Positions 24,706 through 27,979 of a stretch of DNA of 27,979 nt are shown one piece after another. Source of the DNA: UBA685 sp049890115 (GTDB taxonomy: Bacteria; Pseudomonadota; Alphaproteobacteria; Puniceispirillales; Puniceispirillaceae); contig JBMHCC010000038.1 in the NCBI GenBank assembly GCA_049890115.1, positions 1 to 27,979 on the forward strand. Reading direction: 5' to 3'. The notes under the pieces were generated by a model. It was not told the origin of the DNA. It was given only the letters and a program-made list of their open reading frames with translations, and did no database searches. A program made the translations under genes and the position numbers. Position 1 is the first letter of the stretch. The number at the start of each line of letters is the position of its first letter.

Positions 24706-25466
24706 AGCAAGATAAGCTCGTCACCAATGGCAATTTTGCCAGATTTGGTAACCTCAGCAAAAATACCCATATCAGCTGTGCCGTAACAATCAGCTAATTC
24801 AGAGACAAGACCCTTGCGGCGTAGCGCTGTTTGCGGGTCGACTTCAATGGCAGCGCATCTGCCAACAGGTTCGCAAAAATAAAATTCTGCATCTCCTAGT
24901 CTGGCATGGCATCCTATTAAGTCATTTTCTGCAAAAGCTGGCGCGCCTGTCATCATGATATTTAATCGGAACCGGCTTTCATCATCTGTCAGATTGGCTT
25001 TCTTGGCAAAATCTGTGATAGAGGCCCTATTCCCAAAAGAGACTAAGGGCGTTTTGGTATCTGTCATGCCGCCTTCAGCTAGGTGAAATAGCTCAGGTTT
25101 CGCCTTATCATCTGGCCAGTTCAGAAAATCAGTAATGAAATCTATCAGCCTTGCACTATCTGCGCTCTGGTCAATCTGACCTTGATAGTGGCGATTATCA
25201 GGCGCTGTCAAAGTAAGCTGATTATCTGATGGATGAAATGATACTGCTAGATGTGCCAGCTCTGCGACAGTCATTTGTTGCAGAAAATGGGCCTTTTTCA
25301 GCCAGCTATTTTTGTCAGCTTCGCGTGACTGGCTTGTGCCACTTGATAAGGCAAAAGCACGATCGCCTGGCAGAATCTGGCCAGCTGTCATCATCACCTC
25401 ATCATGGGTCTGCCCAGCTAGCCCTTTAATTGGATATGTTGTGAGTGAGGCGATTGAAAAAGACAT
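24702..25466 (-). CDS. MOSC-domain protein, YcbX/mARC-like
   Basis: The N-terminal MOSC_N beta-barrel is at about residues 5-115 (TTYPIKGLAGQ, GDRAFALS) and the MOSC domain at about 125-250, with the signatures RFRLNIMMTG (165-174) and C204 in VGRCAAIEVDPQTALRR. C204 is in the place of the molybdenum-liganding cysteine of mARC and YcbX proteins. Relatives reduce N-hydroxylated compounds with a Moco cofactor and need an electron donor; no fused ferredoxin domain is seen here, so the donor must be separate. At 254 residues it is a compact version. It lies 18 bases after the M23 peptidase gene and is probably cotranscribed with it. Confidence 0.9.
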   Translation of the reverse strand: MSFSIASLTTYPIKGLAGQTHDEVMMTAGQILPGDRAFALSSGTSQSREADKNSWLKKAHFLQQMTVAELAHLAVSFHPSDNQLTLTAPDNRHYQGQIDQSADSARLIDFITDFLNWPDDKAKPELFHLAEGGMTDTKTPLVSFGNRASITDFAKKANLTDDESRFRLNIMMTGAPAFAENDLIGCHARLGDAEFYFCEPVGRCAAIEVDPQTALRRKGLVSELADCYGTADMGIFAEVTKSGKIAIGDELILL

Positions 25467-25484
25467 GCCGCAAAACTCCTTGAT

Positions 25485-26876
25485 TTAGTCGTTTTGTGCA
25501 AATAGCGTCTGACCACGGCTGGCCACTTCAGTTTCAACCGTTTCAACAATTTTTGCAAAATCAGCAAGTTCAGATGGCTCTAGTGATTCGCCAGATGGTA
25601 ATTTCACCGTCAAAGGATTGACCTGTTTATTATTCACCAACACTTCATAATGCAGATGCGGCCCAGTTGAGCGGCCAGTTGAACCAACATAGCCAATAAC
25701 CTGACCTTGGCGTACTCTGGCACCAGCTGTTACACCTGTGGCAAAGCGTGTCATATGCGCATAGGCAGTTGAGTAGCGGTTAGTGTGGCGAATTCTGATA
25801 TAGCGGCCATAATTGCCAAACCATGATGCTTTTTCGACAACACCAGAACCAGCTGCTAATATAGGTGTGCCCTTTGGGGCGCCAAAATCAACGCCGCGAT
25901 GCATCGCATTATAGCCTGTAATTGGGTGGCGTCTCATGCCATATTTCGATGACATTTTCGCCCCGCTTATCGGTGTGCGCATTAAGGTTCTGACAGCTGA
26001 TTGCCCCTCTCTGTCATACCAGCCAACAATGCCATCTTCATTCTGATAGCGGAAAAAAGACATCGTATCACCAGATAGACGCAAGCCAGCATAATGTAAT
26101 GTGCCAGAGCCTAAATCATCACCTGTCAATTTATCAATTTGGCGTTCATATAATAGCTCAAACTGATCGCCGCTTCTTATCTCACGCTGGAAATCGACAG
26201 AAAAGCCAAGCACTCGGACAAATTCATCTAAGGCTGAGAAGGGGACATTCTGCTGTTCAACAGCATCATAGATAGCCCCATTAATGGTGCCGCTGGCATA
26301 AACAAGATAGCGATCAATCGGTCTGACAGTGCGAAACGCAAACCAATCCACATCCTCATCAAATAGAATATAATGATCAAATTTGTTTTTATCTTTGAAA
26401 TGAACGCCTATCGGTGTGTCAGAATCATCATAAGCAATGATGAATTTCATGCCAATTTGAAGGCGGCGCACATTAATACGTGATGTCATCTGTTTGACCA
26501 CATTGCCAGCACGTTGTTGGCTAAAGCCAGCGCGCTTTAGAATCTGTGACAGATTTTCACCAGAGCGCAATTTGAAGGTTGCTTCTTTTTCTGAAAGGGC
26601 TGATGTCTCGCGGCGAATCATTTCGCCTAATGTTGCGGTGGATGTGCCAAAGGCCTGTTCAGCGGTTGGGCGCGGCGTTGGTGTGGCAATCTCAACAGTC
26701 ACCCCGCCATAAATAAGAGATGGGTCAGGTCGCGCGGTTGGAACGGTTTCATAATTTAACAGCTTGCCAGACTCATCTGTCAGAAAGTCTTTTGGGATGC
26801 TAGCAAAGCTAGCAGATGCTGACGCTGTTATCGCAATGAGAGATGCCGCCATGATATTGCGCATAAAATGAAGCAT
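25485..26876 (-). CDS. Secreted M23-family metallopeptidase (peptidoglycan endopeptidase)
   Basis: A periplasmic zinc peptidase that likely cleaves peptidoglycan cross-links. From ATG 26876 it has a signal sequence (MRNIMAASLIAITASASASFAS after four residues), a LysM/OapA-like module at about 100-150 (FKLRSGENLSQILKRAGFSQ), a middle beta domain, and the M23 (LytM) domain at about 305-420. Zinc ligands are H326 and D330 in MHRGVDFG and H409 in HLHYEV; H374 in AYAHM and H407 complete the active site. All are present, so it should be catalytically active, unlike EnvC/NlpD types. M5 is an equally likely start. No clear ribosome-binding site is seen. Relatives include MepM/YebA and Csd-type shape enzymes. 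Confidence 0.95.
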   Translation of the reverse strand: MLHFMRNIMAASLIAITASASASFASIPKDFLTDESGKLLNYETVPTARPDPSLIYGGVTVEIATPTPRPTAEQAFGTSTATLGEMIRRETSALSEKEATFKLRSGENLSQILKRAGFSQQRAGNVVKQMTSRINVRRLQIGMKFIIAYDDSDTPIGVHFKDKNKFDHYILFDEDVDWFAFRTVRPIDRYLVYASGTINGAIYDAVEQQNVPFSALDEFVRVLGFSVDFQREIRSGDQFELLYERQIDKLTGDDLGSGTLHYAGLRLSGDTMSFFRYQNEDGIVGWYDREGQSAVRTLMRTPISGAKMSSKYGMRRHPITGYNAMHRGVDFGAPKGTPILAAGSGVVEKASWFGNYGRYIRIRHTNRYSTAYAHMTRFATGVTAGARVRQGQVIGYVGSTGRSTGPHLHYEVLVNNKQVNPLTVKLPSGESLEPSELADFAKIVETVETEVASRGQTLFAQND

Positions 26877-26913
26877 GTAATTATGTCAGTCCCAATTTAT
26901 CGTCATATAGTAA

Positions 26914-26939
26914 TGCGGCAAAAAACAGTCTGCCGCATA
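26914..26939. promoter_or_regulatory. 8-bp inverted repeat upstream of the M23 peptidase gene
   Basis: ATGCGGCA (26914-26921) and TGCCGCAT (26932-26939) are perfect arms with a 10-base A-rich spacer. The element lies 38-63 bases before ATG 26876 on the minus strand. It could be an operator or a hairpin in the M23 leader; on the minus strand the loop contains a T6 run. Confidence 0.45.
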
Positions 26940-27088
26940 GTTGTTTATCCCTATCATGAAACCTTATCTATTGTCAGCCGAAATTCAGGCGCGTCATTCA
27001 TGGATAAAAGATGGCCATATCATCCCCTAATAACTATCAGAGGGTCAAATAAAATTAACCACTCTTGGAAAGATGGTCTGGTAAGGAG

Positions 27089-27193
27089 GCGGCAAGTCAT
27101 GCCAGCGCCATTGAATCATGCCCCAGCGCGATAAGATCATGCCATTAGATCACGCCAGTGAATCATCCCATTAGACCATGTTACTAGTTCATG
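27089..27193. repeat. Degenerate 13-bp tandem repeat array upstream of rRNA
   Basis: Units with a consensus close to CCATTAGATCATG: 27108-27120 CCATTGAATCATG, 27129-27141 CGATAAGATCATG, 27142-27154 CCATTAGATCACG, 27155-27167 CCAGTGAATCATC, 27168-27180 CCATTAGACCATG and 27181-27193 TTACTAGTTCATG. The last five abut with an exact 13-base period. A weaker unit ends in TCATG at 27101. The first two gaps are filled by CCAGCG-type inserts of 6 and 8 bases. Confidence 0.7.
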
Positions 27194-27600
27194 TCGCTTG
27201 ATCGGATCAGTGACATAAATCACCACATCTTTGATGCTGCTTTGCGATAACACGGTTTCGCAGCCTATTAGTGCATCCCATCAATCTAGATTTTTTGTGA
27301 ATCACCACACGACTCATGTCACGTGAATCACATTTTCCTAAAAAAGATGATTCTAATTATTGAGGAAATGGAAATACTGCATTTCGAGGCAATCTGACAC
27401 AATTACAAAGCTGTTTGGCAGAATTCCGGCCTTTTCTGTGTTGATAGGTTTGATTTGCGCCGCCAGGGCTAGCTCTCATAGCGCTCTCAAATAAATGCTG
27501 GATTCATTTTCTGTCTTGTGTTAAACTCAAGGTCTTCTGCGGAAAACTCTGCTCTTTCAAAAAAAGTTTAAAAAAAATTCACTTTTTTGAATATTAGGGT

Positions 27601-27629
27601 TTGACACTTATCGAAGTGGGGCATATAAC
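27601..27629 (+). promoter_or_regulatory. rRNA operon promoter
   Basis: TTGACA (27601-27606) and TATAAC (27624-27629) are separated by exactly 17 bases: a perfect -35 and a 5/6 -10. A strongly A/T-rich tract (about 27559-27597) directly upstream fits an UP element. The bases after the -10 are C-rich (CCACCTC), as expected of a discriminator under stringent control. The predicted transcript start is about 27636. Confidence 0.85.
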
Positions 27630-27639
27630 CCACCTCACC

Positions 27640-27659
27640 CCAGCGGCAGACGCTGCTGG
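27640..27659 (+). other. Hairpin at the 5' end of the rRNA leader
   Basis: CCAGCGGC and GCTGCTGG pair over eight positions (one G-U) around an AGAC loop, a few bases after the predicted transcript start. Its place ahead of the boxA-like sequence resembles a boxB-type antitermination hairpin. Confidence 0.55.
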
Positions 27660-27693
27660 AACATACCGGAAAGCAAAGAGATTTGTAGAACGG

Positions 27694-27707
27694 GCGCTAT
27701 TTGAAAA
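27694..27707 (+). promoter_or_regulatory. boxA-like antitermination element
   Basis: GCGCTATTTGAAAA resembles the NusB/S10-binding boxA (GCTCTTTRA core) and lies after the 5' hairpin, the usual boxB-boxA order. The match is imperfect. Confidence 0.4.
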
Positions 27708-27802
27708 AGTTGATATTTTGGAAGGGATTCGTGGGCAGCGAATTATTGAGAACGTCGTTCTTCGTAATTTATATAAAGCCTAAAACGAATCCAAATGAAT
27801 CA

Positions 27803-27825
27803 TATATTGAATGTAATTCAATGTA
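27803..27825 (+). other. Leader hairpin upstream of 16S rRNA
   Basis: TATATTGAAT and ATTCAATGTA pair over ten positions (one G-U) with a GTA loop. It lies about 60 bases before the 16S start and may take part in leader folding or processing. Confidence 0.45.
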
Positions 27826-27851
27826 GCTCATGGAACAAAATTTTTGGGCAC

Positions 27852-27886
27852 AGACACTTAACAAGCTTTGCTTGGTAAGAACGTCT
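27852..27886 (+). other. Hairpin immediately before the 16S 5' end
   Basis: CTTAACAAGC (27857-27866) pairs with GCTTGGTAAG (27870-27879) around a TTT loop with one A-G mismatch. AGAC (27852-27855) pairs with GTCT (27883-27886) to lengthen the stem, which ends at the estimated mature 5' end. Position suggests a role in 16S 5' maturation. Confidence 0.5.
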
Positions 27887-27979
27887 AACCTAAGAGTTTG
27901 ATCCTGGCTCAGAACGAACGCTGGCGGCATGCTTAACACATGCAAGTCGAACGCTATTTTATAGAGTGGCGCACGGGTG
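27886..27979 (+). rRNA. 16S ribosomal RNA (5' end only, cut by window edge)
   Basis: AGAGTTTGATCCTGGCTCAG, the universal 16S 5' segment, begins at 27893, followed by GAACGAACGCTGGCGGC and the CATGCAAGTCGAACG stretch. By alignment with E. coli numbering (G9 at 27894), position 1 is about 27886. GAACGAACGCTGGCGGC fits alphaproteobacteria; GGCATGCTTAACACATG narrows the lineage but I cannot place it without a search. Only the first ~94 bases are present. Confidence 0.97.

Larger units (their letters stand above)
26877..27600. other. Long non-coding region between the M23 gene and the rRNA promoter
   Basis: No convincing gene is found in these 724 bases. Contents: an 8-bp inverted repeat near the M23 start, degenerate 13-bp repeats (27089-27193), two copies of AATCACCACA (27218-27227, 27300-27309), many GANTC sites, a boxA-like sequence at 27550-27560, and an A/T-rich tract at about 27559-27597 that abuts the rRNA -35 box and can act as an UP element. 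Confidence 0.7.
27636..27885 (+). ncRNA. Leader of the rRNA precursor transcript
   Basis: About 250 bases separate the predicted start from the 16S 5' end. The leader holds a 5' hairpin, a boxA-like stretch (27694-27707), a segment GAAGGGATTCGTGGGCAGCG resembling alphaproteobacterial leaders, and two further hairpins close to 16S. It should be removed during rRNA processing. The open frame at 27601-27783 falls in promoter and leader and is not considered coding. Confidence 0.7.

Noticed and set aside
980..26876. Numerous open frames of 60-145 codons antisense to, or out of frame with, the called genes
   Set aside because: They overlap strongly supported genes, show no domain signal and look like by-products of codon usage.
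26950..27010. DnaA-box-like sequences (TTATCCCTA, CATGGATAA) suggesting a replication origin
   Set aside because: Each matches only about 7 of 9 positions, they are few, and no dnaA, hemE or parAB genes are nearby.
27089..27193. Possible CRISPR-like array
   Set aside because: Units are 13 bases, abut without spacers and are degenerate; no cas genes are nearby.
27218..27309. Repeated decamer AATCACCACA as a separate repeat family
   Set aside because: Only two copies 82 bases apart; noted in the intergenic entry but too little to call a repeat family.
27601..27783. Open frame of 60 codons across the rRNA promoter and leader
   Set aside because: It starts on the -35 hexamer itself, has no ribosome-binding site, and covers leader hairpins and boxA-like sequence. 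It is not coding.

Overview
The window reads as a chromosomal segment of an alphaproteobacterium with a compact, moderately AT-rich genome. The evidence is the neighbourhood (aroK-aroB-CNNM/CorC-type protein, xerD, accA, grxC-nitrilase, ppiC-argJ-mutT next to secA, lysC next to ubiG, prfA-prmC, a DUF4167 protein) and a 16S rRNA start with alphaproteobacterial bases at the right edge. A marine, SAR116- or Rhodospirillales-like lineage is possible, but that is inference. I see no prophage, transposase, CRISPR array, toxin-antitoxin or defence cassette; nearly every gene is a housekeeping gene.

Layout. 1-2691 (minus): aroK, aroB and a truncated CNNM/CBS membrane protein, apparently one operon. 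2692-2960: an intergenic region rich in dyad elements. 2961-6155 (plus): a 45-residue single-pass membrane protein, a large exported protein of unknown function, and xerD. 6212-7165 (plus): accA, facing a minus-strand comF-grxC-nitrilase operon (9190-7217) across a hairpin terminator. 9260-10132 (plus): an NDUFAF5/BioC-like methyltransferase, convergent with a minus-strand ppiC-argJ-mutT operon. 12871-16106 (plus): secA and a DUF1178 protein, convergent with ubiG. 16978-24705 (plus): lysC, a RodZ-like protein, ispG, hisS, prfA, prmC and a DUF4167 protein, convergent with a minus-strand M23 peptidase-MOSC pair. 26877-27979: a long non-coding region with degenerate 13-bp repeats, a dense cluster of GANTC sites, a strong rRNA promoter, the pre-rRNA leader and the first bases of 16S rRNA.

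Functional themes: aromatic, arginine and aspartate-family amino-acid synthesis (aroK/aroB, argJ, lysC), fatty-acid and isoprenoid precursors (accA, ispG), quinone synthesis (ubiG), protein export and folding (secA, ppiC), translation (hisS, prfA, prmC), cell envelope and shape (M23 peptidase, RodZ-like protein) and chromosome segregation (xerD).

Most worth a second look: the dyad-rich aroK/2961 intergenic region with the exported unknown protein behind it; the 13-bp repeat array and GANTC cluster upstream of the rRNA promoter; a 16-bp triplicate repeat between grxC and the nitrilase gene; and three convergent gene pairs that each overlap by exactly four bases at their stop codons. I did not find a convincing new multi-gene system.
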